Below are positions 1 through 7,772 of a stretch of DNA of 24,945 nucleotides, piece after piece. The notes beneath the pieces were generated by a model, which was given only the letters and a program-made list of their open reading frames with translations, was not told the DNA's origin and ran no database searches. The translations under genes and the position numbers were made by a program. This stretch comes from Boseongicola sp. Its GTDB lineage: Bacteria; Pseudomonadota; Alphaproteobacteria; Rhodobacterales; Rhodobacteraceae. Location: positions 1 to 24,945 of the forward strand of contig JABDPD010000152.1 of assembly GCA_013042895.1 (NCBI GenBank), in the 5' to 3' direction. The number at the start of each line of letters is the position of its first letter. Position 1 is the stretch's first letter.

Positions 1-167
1 TCTCGGGGCTGCCATATCCCGCCGCGTCGCGTTCTGAAGAGATCATATCTCATCCAGCTCTTGAAGGTATTCCGCGCGTTTTTAGTGGTCCGGAATGGGT
101 TTGCGGAACCCCGCTAACCCTGATTGCGCTAGATCAGATGGTGGCCGCGCGCGAGGCCTTGGAATGA
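1..167 (+). CDS. btuF: Corrinoid ABC transporter substrate-binding protein, C-terminal end only (BtuF-like)
   Basis: An open frame (codons in phase from base 3) enters from the left edge and stops with TGA at 165-167. The roughly 54 residues visible have the look of the C-terminal lobe of BtuF/FecB-type periplasmic binding proteins: HPAL, then IPRVF, then a tryptophan, CGTP and a final helix ending LDQMVAAREALE. That protein captures cobalamin or cobinamide in the periplasm and delivers it to a BtuCD permease/ATPase. The stop codon overlaps the next start as ATGA (164-167), so this gene and cbiZ are translationally coupled, which supports the corrinoid assignment. The N-terminus, signal peptide and most of the ligand-binding cleft lie outside the window, so the substrate is inferred mainly from the neighbour. 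Confidence 0.72.
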   Translation, partial: SGLPYPAASRSEEIISHPALEGIPRVFSGPEWVCGTPLTLIALDQMVAAREALE

Positions 168-802
168 GCCGCGCTTTGATGTCGGTTCACGTCGAACGGC
201 CATGGTTAACGGTCGAATTAAACGCTGACATTCGAGCGCTCAGCTTTGCGCCTTATCGTCCGGGGAATGTCGATTGCGGTCAGATTCTTTGGCGCGAGGT
301 GCGGGATGCGGACCTGACGCGAGAGTTCAACGCGATTGAGTGGTTGGCCGAAGAAGTTAAGCTGCCGTCGGCGGTTGCTATGCTGACTTCGCGAAATGTT
401 GAGACGTTCGTGCATCATCGTGTGGCAGTTGGTTCAGTCGTGGCGGAGGCCGTCGTAACCGTCGGTTTATCAAACGCGGAGCGTGTTGGACTACGCCGAC
501 AAATGCGCGCGGGCACTGGAACAATCAACATCGCGGTCGCGACTTCGGCTGAACTAACCATGCCAGCGCGTCTGGAGGCGATGTCGATTGCCGCCTCTGC
601 ACGCACAGCGGCGGTCATGGACGCGATGATCGAGATCGAGAGCGGTGTGGCAACAGGCACCGGGACGGACTGCATCGTTGTGGCGTCACCAGATGGGTCG
701 GTAGAGTTCGCGGGCATGCACACCGAGGCGGGTGAGGCGGTCGGGGCTGCGGTTTACGGTGCGATTTCGGAAGGTGTCTCTGCTTGGCTTGCGGAACGCT
801 AG
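164..802 (+). CDS. cbiZ: Adenosylcobinamide amidohydrolase CbiZ
   Basis: A protein of 212 residues whose C-terminal two thirds match the CbiZ family: AMLTSRNV about 75 residues in, a GTGTINIAV stretch, GTGTDCIVVAS, and the terminal AGMHTEAGEAVGAAVY block. CbiZ cleaves the amide bond between cobyric acid and its aminopropanol arm, turning scavenged (adenosyl)cobinamide into adenosylcobyric acid that re-enters synthesis. The start at 164 is chosen because it overlaps the upstream stop (ATGA) and has GAGG at 152-155; an in-frame ATG at 95 would lie inside the upstream gene. Pairing with a corrinoid-binding protein makes this a salvage module placed beside the de novo late pathway. In Rhodobacter sphaeroides CbiZ is known to serve cobinamide and pseudocobalamin remodelling; that role is inferred here. 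Confidence 0.9.
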   Translation: MSRALMSVHVERPWLTVELNADIRALSFAPYRPGNVDCGQILWREVRDADLTREFNAIEWLAEEVKLPSAVAMLTSRNVETFVHHRVAVGSVVAEAVVTVGLSNAERVGLRRQMRAGTGTINIAVATSAELTMPARLEAMSIAASARTAAVMDAMIEIESGVATGTGTDCIVVASPDGSVEFAGMHTEAGEAVGAAVYGAISEGVSAWLAER

Positions 803-809
803 AAGATGT

Positions 810-830
810 AATGCTTCCGTCGGAAGCATT
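810..830. other. Perfect hairpin between convergent cbiZ and cobC
   Basis: AATGCTTCC, a three-base GTC loop, and GGAAGCATT form a perfect 9-bp stem in the 51-base gap between two genes that face each other. There is no U-run on either side, so it is not a canonical intrinsic terminator. It could act as a two-way 3' end stabiliser or a weak transcription barrier. Confidence 0.5.
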
Positions 831-853
831 CTCAGAAGAGTGAATGTGCGGTT

Positions 854-1369
854 TTAGGGCAGATCGAAGGCGTGGAATTCTGCAAAGCCTATAGTTGCGT
901 TCCATGGATCCGGGTGGCTCGTTTCGGCCATAACTGCACGGAATACGCCAGCGTGGCTTACCCAAAGTGTAGAAGCCTCATCTAGGCGGGACAGTGCGGA
1001 TCGGACGCGGTTCCGGAGCATCGCGACGCTTTCCCCTTGATGGGGTCGAGCGTTGAAGAAGTCGTCCGCCCAGGCATCAAGTTCGGTGCGACTTATGTCG
1101 TTCCACGGTGTATTTTCCCATACTCCAAAGTCCATCTCGATCAGATCGTTATCATTCTCCACAGGGATTTCTCTCATCATTGCAATGGTTTGGGCTGGTA
1201 CTCGGCAGCGCGTTAAAGGGCTGGTGACGATCTTTTTGATTGGTGGGAGCATCCCGCTGATACGCTTGGAAATCACCTCAAAACCAGGCGCGAGAGGAAG
1301 GTCTGTTCGCCCGTAGCAAAGACCCTTGTGGGCGACCGGTTCGGGGTGGCGAAGAAAGATCAGAGGCAT
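854..1369 (-). CDS. cobC: Alpha-ribazole phosphatase (histidine phosphatase family)
   Basis: A protein of 171 residues of the phosphoglycerate-mutase-like histidine phosphatase superfamily. The phospho-accepting histidine is in LRHPEP near the N-terminus (the RHG-type motif, here RHP); SPLTRC follows, and the second catalytic histidine is in WVSHAGVFRAV. It removes the 5' phosphate from alpha-ribazole phosphate or from adenosylcobalamin phosphate, the last step of nucleotide-loop assembly. The start at 1369 (MPLIFLRHPEP) is preferred over an upstream codon at 1414 because the conserved strand begins there. The gene overlaps the end of cobS by 10 bases and is third in the cobT-cobS-cobC transcript. 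The name follows Salmonella usage; cobC means a different enzyme in Pseudomonas denitrificans. Confidence 0.85.
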   Translation of the reverse strand: MPLIFLRHPEPVAHKGLCYGRTDLPLAPGFEVISKRISGMLPPIKKIVTSPLTRCRVPAQTIAMMREIPVENDNDLIEMDFGVWENTPWNDISRTELDAWADDFFNARPHQGESVAMLRNRVRSALSRLDEASTLWVSHAGVFRAVMAETSHPDPWNATIGFAEFHAFDLP

Positions 1370-2112
1370 GCAAGAATGATGAGTGGGACGACGGCTTCGG
1401 TTAATTGCTCGCAAGCGCCCAGGGCGTCACCAGTGTATCCGTTAAGACGATGGTTCAACCACCTCGCAAACAAGGAGAGGAGAGTAGCGAAGGCGACCGC
1501 GGTGGCGAGTGCAGGGATGATGCCGATGGCAACGACGATGAATGCAAATATGCAGAGGGCAGCGCTCCATGCGGGTTTTATGTCGACTTTTTGAGTCGCG
1601 GTGACGAATGCAGCGGCACCTTTTTTACGAGCGTAAGGGAGCCGGTCCATTAACCAAGTCATTGAAAACCTGCCAAGACCGTGACCCGCGACAATTGCGA
1701 TGGCAGCCACTGACACCGGAAGCATTGCGAGGGCCGAAATTTTGAGTGCCAGCGTCATTCCCAGCGCGAGGATGCCAAAAGTGCCGATGCGACTGTCACG
1801 CATGATCTCCAGCGCGCGCAATTTTTCTTCCGTTCCGCCCAAACCGTCGGCGAGATCGGCAAGACCGTCTTCGTGAAGGGCGCCGGTGAGCAACATGCCC
1901 GAAGCGACAGTCAGCAATGCGGCGATTGCTTGGGGAAGGAAAACGATGAGGACTAAAAAAAGCAGTGCAAGCGATATGCCGATACCGATGCCGACGACTG
2001 AGTACCAGCGAACCGCGCGTGCCATGGCGGCGTCCGAGTATTCAACGGGTGGAAATCGAAGACGCGTCAGGAAGCCAGTCGCAAGCGTCATCTCGTCTCG
2101 AAAACCTGTCAT
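1360..2112 (-). CDS. cobS: Adenosylcobinamide-GDP ribazoletransferase (cobalamin synthase)
   Basis: A polytopic inner-membrane protein of 250 residues. It joins adenosylcobinamide-GDP to alpha-ribazole (or its phosphate), giving adenosylcobalamin (phosphate) and GMP. The diagnostic acidic signature HEDGLADLADGLGG lies around residue 80, followed by EIMRDSRIGTFG, and several long hydrophobic segments cover most of the protein. The N-terminal TRLRFPP block is also typical of the family. Its ATG overlaps the cobT stop as ATGA (2109-2112), so the two are translationally coupled, and its own end overlaps cobC. Length and motif order are normal. Confidence 0.95.
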   Translation of the reverse strand: MTGFRDEMTLATGFLTRLRFPPVEYSDAAMARAVRWYSVVGIGIGISLALLFLVLIVFLPQAIAALLTVASGMLLTGALHEDGLADLADGLGGTEEKLRALEIMRDSRIGTFGILALGMTLALKISALAMLPVSVAAIAIVAGHGLGRFSMTWLMDRLPYARKKGAAAFVTATQKVDIKPAWSAALCIFAFIVVAIGIIPALATAVAFATLLSLFARWLNHRLNGYTGDALGACEQLTEAVVPLIILACL

Positions 2113-3116
2113 GCGGGCCCCGAAATTCCTGCGTCTTCGAAGCTGGCCATGTCAGTTAACATGGTCGCCGCTGCCTGCAAGAGCGGCCATGCGAGCAGTG
2201 CGCCCGTACCTTCGCCAAGGCGGAGATCAAGATCGAGAAGAGGTGATGCATCAAGGGCGTTGAGGATAGATATGTGCCCCTGCTCCTGACTTTTGTGAGC
2301 AAAAACCATTGCTTGACGGCTGTTTGGTTCCAATTTGGTAGCAACGAGAGCTGCCGCAGTCGCGATGAATCCATCGACGATGACGATACGGCCTGCGGCT
2401 GCGGCTCCTTGCATCGCTCCTGCCATCATTGCGATTTCAAAGCCGCCGTACTCCCTCAACGCCTCTTTGGCTTCAAGCTGGCCAGTCCGCTGTGCGGCTC
2501 GTCGAAGGATCGTTTCTTTCGCCGCTAACCTGGCATCATCCAGGCCTGTGCCTCGGCCCGTCAAAACATCAAGGCCGACCCCAGTGATTTTGTGAGCGAG
2601 CATGGTTGCGGACGAGGTATTGGCGATTCCCATTTCGCCGAATGCCACCGCGTCCCATGCTCCATCGCGTCCTAAGTCTTTCCCTTTTTGCAGCGCATCT
2701 TCGACCTGAGTTGACGTCATCGCAGGGCAATTAAGAAAGTTAAGCGTCCCGGAACCTATGCGTCTGTCCAGCATTGCTGGCTCGTTGAAGGGAGAGCCTG
2801 TTACTCCGGCGTCAACGACGCGAAGGTCCGCTCTCACGCTTGCCGCAAACACATTTGCGGCGGCGCCCTGTCCAAGGAAGTTGAGCACCATTTGCCGCGT
2901 GACTTCTTGTGGAAATGCGGAGACTCCAGCATCTGCGATGCCGTGATCCGCCGCAAAAATTGTTAACTGGCAAGACTGCATTTTAGGCATCAGCGTGCCT
3001 TGCACAGTTGCGATTTGGGCAGCGAGTTCTTCGATGCGACCAAGCGCTCCCGCAGGCTTAGTTTTCATGTCGATCTTGCGTTGAAGATCGGCTGCGAATG
3101 TCGTTTGGTTGGGCAC
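2109..3116 (-). CDS. cobT: Nicotinate-nucleotide--dimethylbenzimidazole phosphoribosyltransferase
   Basis: A protein of 335 residues that activates the lower ligand: it transfers phosphoribose from nicotinate mononucleotide to dimethylbenzimidazole, giving alpha-ribazole phosphate. Family blocks are KPAGALGRIEELA at the N-terminus, IFAADHGIADAGVSAFPQ, FGEMGIANTSSA, VDGFIATAAAL, and RLGEGTGALLAWPL near the end, which carries the catalytic glutamate. The start is not an ATG. I choose GTG at 3116 because AGGA sits six bases upstream (3123-3126). A TTG at 3140 in the same frame would add eight residues but has no ribosome-binding site. It is first in a minus-strand transcript with cobS and cobC and diverges from cobO. 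Confidence 0.93.
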   Translation of the reverse strand: MPNQTTFAADLQRKIDMKTKPAGALGRIEELAAQIATVQGTLMPKMQSCQLTIFAADHGIADAGVSAFPQEVTRQMVLNFLGQGAAANVFAASVRADLRVVDAGVTGSPFNEPAMLDRRIGSGTLNFLNCPAMTSTQVEDALQKGKDLGRDGAWDAVAFGEMGIANTSSATMLAHKITGVGLDVLTGRGTGLDDARLAAKETILRRAAQRTGQLEAKEALREYGGFEIAMMAGAMQGAAAAGRIVIVDGFIATAAALVATKLEPNSRQAMVFAHKSQEQGHISILNALDASPLLDLDLRLGEGTGALLAWPLLQAAATMLTDMASFEDAGISGPA

Positions 3117-3187
3117 GGCTTTTCCTGAAGTGTTGGTCAAGTCTGCTTAAGGATTTGCAAACGAACGCGCAACCGAAGGACGCCCCG
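3117..3187. promoter_or_regulatory. Divergent promoter interval cobT / cobO
   Basis: These 71 bases separate the divergent cobT and cobO starts and must hold both transcription starts unless a promoter lies inside a gene. The ribosome-binding sites are visible: GAAGGA at 3175-3180 for cobO, and AGGA on the minus strand at 3123-3126 for cobT. I see no clear sigma-70 hexamers and no B12-box or cobalamin-riboswitch fold, for which the interval is too short. Confidence 0.45.
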
Positions 3188-3808
3188 ATGACAGACGAAA
3201 CCGACATCAATGCACGCCACAAAGAGCGAATGAAGAAAATCAAATCAGCGCGCGATAAGATTATGGAAACCAAGACCGTCGAGAAGGGATTGGTGATTGT
3301 CTTAACCGGCAATGGAAAAGGGAAATCTTCGTCAGGTTTTGGGATGATTTTTCGCGCGATAGGCCATGGCATGCCGTGCGCTGTCGTGCAGTTTATCAAG
3401 GGCTCCATGCAGTCTGCGGAACGGGACCTGCTGAAGGCGAAGTTTGCGGAAGAATGCCCTGTTCACGTAATGGGCGAAGGGTTCACCTGGGAGACTCAAG
3501 ATCGCGAACGGGATATCGTGATGGCCGAAGCCGCATGGGAAAAAGCCAAGGAGCTTATCCGGGATGAGAGGAACCGAATGATCCTCTTGGATGAGATCAA
3601 TATTGCTCTGCGGTACGACTATCTCGACGTGGAAGAGGTCGCGGATTTTCTGGTGAATGAAAAGCCGCCGATGACCCACGTTGTGCTGACTGGAAGAAAC
3701 GCAAAGGATGTTCTGATCGACCTTGCGGACTTGGTAACGGAAGTTAAGGAAATAAAGCATCCGTATCGATCACAAGGTGTTATTGCACAGCCAGGGGTTG
3801 AGTTTTAA
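3188..3808 (+). CDS. cobO: Cob(I)yrinic acid a,c-diamide adenosyltransferase (CobO/CobA/BtuR type)
   Basis: A cytoplasmic protein of 206 residues that moves the 5'-deoxyadenosyl group of ATP onto the cobalt of reduced corrinoids. The unusual P-loop [12 protein letters not shown] lies around residues 42-53, followed by VVQFIKG, then [14 protein letters not shown] and VVLTGRNA, and it ends [16 protein letters not shown], all typical of this family. The start at 3188 follows GAAGGA by seven bases; in-frame ATG codons further upstream run into the cobT promoter. The gene ends four bases before cobQ, so the adenosylated product and the next amidation enzyme are made from one transcript. Confidence 0.96.
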   Translation: MTDETDINARHKERMKKIKSARDKIMETKTVEKGLVIVLTGNGKGKSSSGFGMIFRAIGHGMPCAVVQFIKGSMQSAERDLLKAKFAEECPVHVMGEGFTWETQDRERDIVMAEAAWEKAKELIRDERNRMILLDEINIALRYDYLDVEEVADFLVNEKPPMTHVVLTGRNAKDVLIDLADLVTEVKEIKHPYRSQGVIAQPGVEF

Positions 3809-3812
3809 GGCG

Positions 3813-5261
3813 ATGGCCCGAGCGCTGATGGTACAAGGGACAGGTTCCAACGTCGGCAAATCCGTGATTGTAGCGGGGCTTTGTCGCGCGGTGGCCAATC
3901 GTGGTTTGAACGTTCGCCCCTTTAAGCCACAGAACATGTCAAACAATGCGGCCGTAACCGATGACGGAGGCGAGATCGGACGCGCTCAAGCCCTGCAGGC
4001 CTGGGCTTGCAGGGTTCCGATGAATGTCCATATGAACCCGGTTCTGTTGAAGCCCGAGAGCGACAGAGGGTGTCAGGTCGTTGTCCAGGGAAAGGTCTTC
4101 GGGGCATTGGAAGCGCAAAATTTTGGCGCAATGAAGCCCGATCTGATGCCGCGCGTGATGGAGAGTTTTGCTCGCACCAAGGAAGATTCGGATCTCGTCT
4201 TGGTTGAGGGTGCGGGGAGCCCGGCAGAAATCAACCTTCGTAATGGTGACATCGCAAATATGGGGTTTGCGAGAGCTGCAAATGTGCCGGTTGTTTTGTT
4301 GGGAGACATCGACCGTGGCGGGGTTATTGCTCAGATTGTTGGGACAAAGGCTGTGCTTGATGAGGGCGATGCTTCGTGTATTCGCGGGTTTTTGATCAAT
4401 AAGTTTCGCGGCGATCTCCGACTATTCGACGAAGGCTATGCAAGCATTGAGCACCGTACCGGGTGGACTGGATTTGGGGTTGTTCCATGGTTTGAAGAGA
4501 TCGCAAAGCTGCCCGCAGAGGACGCCGTTGATATCGGTTTGGGTGGTGAAGGCGGTCAGTTTCATGTTGCCTGTCCAATGCTCAGCAGGATTGCGAATTT
4601 TGATGATCTGGATCCCCTGAAGGCAGAGTCTGACGTGCGACTATCCATGGTGCCGCCGGGAAGAGCGATACCGGGAGACGCTGATTTAGTTATTCTCCCG
4701 GGAACCAAATCGACTGTTGGCGATCTTGCGTTCTTCAGGGCTCAGGGCTGGGATGTTGATCTTGCGGCGCATGTTCGTAGGGGCGGAGCTGTATTGGGGA
4801 TTTGCGGGGGATATCAAATGCTTGGCGAGCGCATACATGACCCGGACGGGTTGGATGGTCCGCCAGGTTCCGTTCCGGGGCTAGGGTATCTTGATGTTGA
4901 GACCGTCATGAAATCAGAAAAGTCCCTGACGAGGGTCGAAGGGGTACATGTTGGGACCGGTGCCTCTTTGTCGGGCTATGAAATTCACATTGGAGAGACA
5001 ACAGGCTCTGATGCGCTACGGCCGTTTTCGAGTGTTAATGGAAAAGGAGACGGCGCATGCTCGGCCGATGGGCAAGTTATGGGTACCTATTTGCACGGCT
5101 TGTTTGGAGATGATGCCTTCCGCGAAGCCTGGTTGAGCTCCAATGGCGGCTTAAGTTCCGGCGTAAGATACGGTCCTGAAGTCGATCGGGTTTTGGATAA
5201 ACTGGCTGATCACCTGGAGACGCATGTAAACATTGATGAACTATTGGCAATCGCCCGTTAA
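3813..5261 (+). CDS. cobQ: Cobyric acid synthase (glutamine-hydrolysing)
   Basis: A protein of 482 residues that amidates four side chains (b, d, e, g) of adenosylcobyrinic acid a,c-diamide using glutamine and ATP. An N-terminal dethiobiotin-synthetase-like ATPase domain starts with [11 protein letters not shown] and [14 protein letters not shown]-terminal class I glutamine amidotransferase domain carries the nucleophile Cys331 in [10 protein letters not shown] and His428 in YLHGLF. ATG 3813 is preferred because the conserved strand begins a few residues later; ATG 3828 is possible. The stop TAA overlaps the stop of the convergent cobD gene by four bases (5258-5261). Motifs are complete and length is normal. 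Confidence 0.96.
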   Translation: MARALMVQGTGSNVGKSVIVAGLCRAVANRGLNVRPFKPQNMSNNAAVTDDGGEIGRAQALQAWACRVPMNVHMNPVLLKPESDRGCQVVVQGKVFGALEAQNFGAMKPDLMPRVMESFARTKEDSDLVLVEGAGSPAEINLRNGDIANMGFARAANVPVVLLGDIDRGGVIAQIVGTKAVLDEGDASCIRGFLINKFRGDLRLFDEGYASIEHRTGWTGFGVVPWFEEIAKLPAEDAVDIGLGGEGGQFHVACPMLSRIANFDDLDPLKAESDVRLSMVPPGRAIPGDADLVILPGTKSTVGDLAFFRAQGWDVDLAAHVRRGGAVLGICGGYQMLGERIHDPDGLDGPPGSVPGLGYLDVETVMKSEKSLTRVEGVHVGTGASLSGYEIHIGETTGSDALRPFSSVNGKGDGACSADGQVMGTYLHGLFGDDAFREAWLSSNGGLSSGVRYGPEVDRVLDKLADHLETHVNIDELLAIAR

Positions 5262-6235
5262 GCTTCGTTAACGGCGTGCGTCAAGCGTTCCCATTCGCTC
5301 TCGCTTCCCGGCAATCCAAGTCGAATCCATGTAGGCGAGTATGGGAATACTCGACTCCAGATGTGGTGTTTTGCAAGAAGGTGCTGGGCGCCTTTAGCAT
5401 CAGTTGTCTGATATGTTCTGAAGAGAGCTGTGCCGCCGATCAATTCCCACTTTGCGTTCTTGATGATGCTATCACATCGGGCAGTATCGAGGGCTAGACG
5501 CGCGCGAGTATTGGATTGCCAGACCGGGTCTGAGTATGCGGAGGTAGCGACTTCCAACGCTGGGCCGGACACTGCCCATGGACCGGCCAAATTTGCGAGT
5601 TTTGCGATTACTTCGCGCATTCCCAAGACAAATCCAAGGCGCAAGCCTGCCAGACCGTAAAACTTGCCGAATGAGCGGAGTACAATGACGTTGCCGGGCA
5701 TCGAAAGTGGTAAGAGTGAGGCTTCGGGTGTTGCATCGGCAAAGCTTTCATCGACGATCAGTGTGCCGGTGCGCCTTGCAATCTCACAAAGTTCCTCGAC
5801 ACTCAAACAGGAGCCTGTCGGGTTGTTTGGATTGACTATGACGGCGGTTGCCGCTCCGCGCAGTTCTAATGGGTTGCTCACCCGCTTTACGGTCGCACCG
5901 TAGTGATGGAAGATGCCTTCAAATTCGTTGTATGTGGGGCTTAGAATTCGGACATCCGTCAGGTTCGTGACCTGAGGCAGAAGCTGAATGGCGGCCTGCG
6001 CGCCGGGTGTTGCGGTGATCGGCCAAGTTGTCTGGAAAGCAGTTTGCGCGGCATTCAAAAGTCGTGCATGCGCGTCGAGCTCGGGCAATACTTCAAATGA
6101 TTCTTTGCAAATAGGATCATAAGGATAAGGTGATCTGTTTATTCCGGTCGAGAGATCGATCCAGTCGGCCTTCCTACCTCCGAAAAGGTCGATCGCACGC
6201 GAGAGATCCCCACCGTGGTCGTGTTGGTTTTTCAT
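5258..6235 (-). CDS. cobD: L-threonine-O-3-phosphate decarboxylase (PLP-dependent, aminotransferase fold I)
   Basis: A protein of 325 residues that decarboxylates L-threonine phosphate to (R)-1-amino-2-propanol phosphate, the arm attached to cobyric acid by CbiB. Markers are HGGDL and [12 protein letters not shown] at the N-terminus, NPNNPTG at 135-141, VDESFAD near 161, and the PLP-binding Lys191 in [15 protein letters not shown]. It is cobD in Salmonella nomenclature and cobC in Pseudomonas denitrificans. The ATG overlaps the cbiB stop (ATGA, 6232-6235), so the two enzymes of the aminopropanol branch are coupled. A histidinol-phosphate aminotransferase would look similar, but the context and the N-terminal block favour this call. 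Confidence 0.92.
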   Translation of the reverse strand: MKNQHDHGGDLSRAIDLFGGRKADWIDLSTGINRSPYPYDPICKESFEVLPELDAHARLLNAAQTAFQTTWPITATPGAQAAIQLLPQVTNLTDVRILSPTYNEFEGIFHHYGATVKRVSNPLELRGAATAVIVNPNNPTGSCLSVEELCEIARRTGTLIVDESFADATPEASLLPLSMPGNVIVLRSFGKFYGLAGLRLGFVLGMREVIAKLANLAGPWAVSGPALEVATSAYSDPVWQSNTRARLALDTARCDSIIKNAKWELIGGTALFRTYQTTDAKGAQHLLAKHHIWSRVFPYSPTWIRLGLPGSESEWERLTHAVNEA

Positions 6236-7170
6236 AGAAGGGCGATCAGAAAAAGGAGTAAGGCAAAGAGGCCCATTGCACGTATGTAGACTGTCAAGGC
6301 TCGGTCAATATCATCCGGTGTTGGGTCTGGTGCTTCACTGTTCAGGTAGGGGTCGTCGCTTGGTCCTTCTGGATAGCTCCGTGGCCCGGAAAGGCGCACA
6401 TCGAGCGCGCCGGCCATCGCTGCCTCGGGCCATCCGGCATTTGGAGACCTATGTTTCTGCGAGTCTCGGAAGACGACCGAAAGCGCCTGTAACGGCCTTT
6501 TTTGAACGACCGCAATAATGAGGGCTGTTAGTCGCGATGGTATCCAGTTTGCGATGTCATCGAGACTCGCGGCAGCGCGTCCGAAGTCGATATACTTCTC
6601 GGATTTATGCGCGATCATACTGTCGGCTGTGTTGACCGCCTTGTAGGCCGCGATACCCGGGAGGCCGAAAAGAACGCCCCAGAAAACGGGGGCAACGATG
6701 CCATCGGATGTGTTCTCAGCGAGGCTCTCAATTGCCGCGCGCGCAACACCTTCCGAGTCGAGGCTTTCCGGGTCTCGGCCAACAATTTTTGCGACCGCGA
6801 CGCGTGCGTCAGTAAGGTTTCCCTCTTTTAGCGGGGCAGCGACATCGGCCACATGGGTGTACATGCTTCGAGGGGCGAGAAGTGGGGCGGCGAGAAGACC
6901 GGTCAAGAGCAATCCAATCCATCCATCTGGTAGTATTGCGGCTATCAAGGCCGCTGGAAGGGCCGCTGCTGCGACAACGATCAGAAGCGTTATGCGCCCC
7001 CAGCGGCGCTTCTCCAGAGGTGAGTCTTCAGGAAGGTTAAAGCGCTCGTCCATATGGTTGATCAGTCGGCCGATCCATGTGACCGGGTGACCAATTGCCT
7101 GATAGAGGCGGTCGGGCCAGCCGAAGGCGCTCTCGGTCGCCAAGGCCACTATCATTGCCGCTGCTGACAT
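6232..7170 (-). CDS. cbiB: Adenosylcobinamide-phosphate synthase
   Basis: An integral membrane protein of 312 residues that condenses adenosylcobyric acid with aminopropanol phosphate. Family blocks are HPVTWIGRLI near the N-terminus, IVGRDPESLDSEGVARAAIESLAENTSDG in the middle (the SLAENTSDG core is diagnostic), APVFWGVLFGLPG, and AVNTADSMIAHKSEKY. Hydrophobic spans occur at the N-terminus, around residues 55-95, and at the very C-terminus. ATG 7170 has GGGA six to ten bases upstream; a TTG at 7182 in frame is less likely. It heads a two-gene minus-strand operon with cobD. The gene is called cobD in Pseudomonas denitrificans. Confidence 0.94.
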   Translation of the reverse strand: MSAAAMIVALATESAFGWPDRLYQAIGHPVTWIGRLINHMDERFNLPEDSPLEKRRWGRITLLIVVAAAALPAALIAAILPDGWIGLLLTGLLAAPLLAPRSMYTHVADVAAPLKEGNLTDARVAVAKIVGRDPESLDSEGVARAAIESLAENTSDGIVAPVFWGVLFGLPGIAAYKAVNTADSMIAHKSEKYIDFGRAAASLDDIANWIPSRLTALIIAVVQKRPLQALSVVFRDSQKHRSPNAGWPEAAMAGALDVRLSGPRSYPEGPSDDPYLNSEAPDPTPDDIDRALTVYIRAMGLFALLLFLIALL

Positions 7171-7250
7171 TATCGGTCCCAAATTATCCCGTTCGATTGA
7201 ATGGCACCGGAGCGGACGTTATGCAACGTTAACAAATCGGGAGGTCTTTC
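7171..7250. promoter_or_regulatory. Divergent promoter interval cbiB / cobU
   Basis: This 80-base gap separates divergent cbiB and cobU. It includes a short inverted repeat, ACGTT-ATGC-AACGT at 7216-7229, roughly 20 bases before the cobU start, that could be a protein-binding site; no regulator can be named. A strong ribosome-binding site GGGAGG lies at 7239-7244. No riboswitch-like fold is apparent. Confidence 0.35.
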
Positions 7251-7772
7251 GTGGGTAGACTTATATTGGTGACTGGGGGTGCAAAATCCGGGAAGTCCGC
7301 TTGGGCAGAATACCGGGCAGCTCAGCTCGCTCCGTCGGCAACTTATATTGCTACCGCCCAAGCTTTCGATGTCGAAATGGAGAAACGGATTGCCGAGCAT
7401 TTGACGCGGCGCGGGCCGGAATGGACGACAGTGGAAGAGCCACGGGATTTGCCACGGGTTTTGGATGAAACTGATGGTGGCCAGCCGAGGATGATTGACT
7501 GCCTGACATTGTGGCTGTCCAACGAAATGCTTGCCGCGGATGGGGATTGGCGGGATGCTCTTGATGCGCTTGTGTCCGCGCTTTCGCGACAAACGGCCCC
7601 GGTGATATTGGTCACAAATGAGGTCGGTTCAGGCATTGTACCCGACAACGCACTGGGGCGCAGGTTTCAGGACGCGGCAGGTGTAGTTAACCAAACGATC
7701 GGCGCAATCGCAGATGAAGTTGTTTTGGTCGTCGCAGGTCAGGCATTGACGATTAAGGGTAGCGCAACTTAG
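7251..7772 (+). CDS. cobU: Bifunctional adenosylcobinamide kinase / adenosylcobinamide-phosphate guanylyltransferase
   Basis: A protein of 173 residues that phosphorylates adenosylcobinamide and then attaches GMP, providing the substrate of CobS. The P-loop is GGAKSGKS at residues 9-16; His50 in RIAEH matches the guanylylated histidine of the Salmonella enzyme; then DCLTLWLSN and LVTNEVGSGIVPDNALGR follow, the latter a family signature. Translation starts at GTG 7251, placed six bases after GGGAGG; no ATG alternative fits the N-terminal strand. Also called cobP. The stop overlaps that of the convergent aminotransferase by four bases (7769-7772). Because cbiZ is also present, the cell has two routes for cobinamide. 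Confidence 0.95.
   Translation: MGRLILVTGGAKSGKSAWAEYRAAQLAPSATYIATAQAFDVEMEKRIAEHLTRRGPEWTTVEEPRDLPRVLDETDGGQPRMIDCLTLWLSNEMLAADGDWRDALDALVSALSRQTAPVILVTNEVGSGIVPDNALGRRFQDAAGVVNQTIGAIADEVVLVVAGQALTIKGSAT

Noticed and set aside
200..225. A second CtrA-like TTAA pair inside cbiZ
   Set aside because: The spacing is eight bases and the position is within the coding region.
3117..3187. A cobalamin riboswitch before cobT or cobO
   Set aside because: The gap is far too short for the fold and lacks a B12-box-like sequence.
5258..5272. A CtrA-type site (TTAA...TTAAC) at the cobQ/cobD junction
   Set aside because: The spacing is six rather than seven bases, and it lies in coding sequence at the 3' ends of two convergent genes, not at a promoter.
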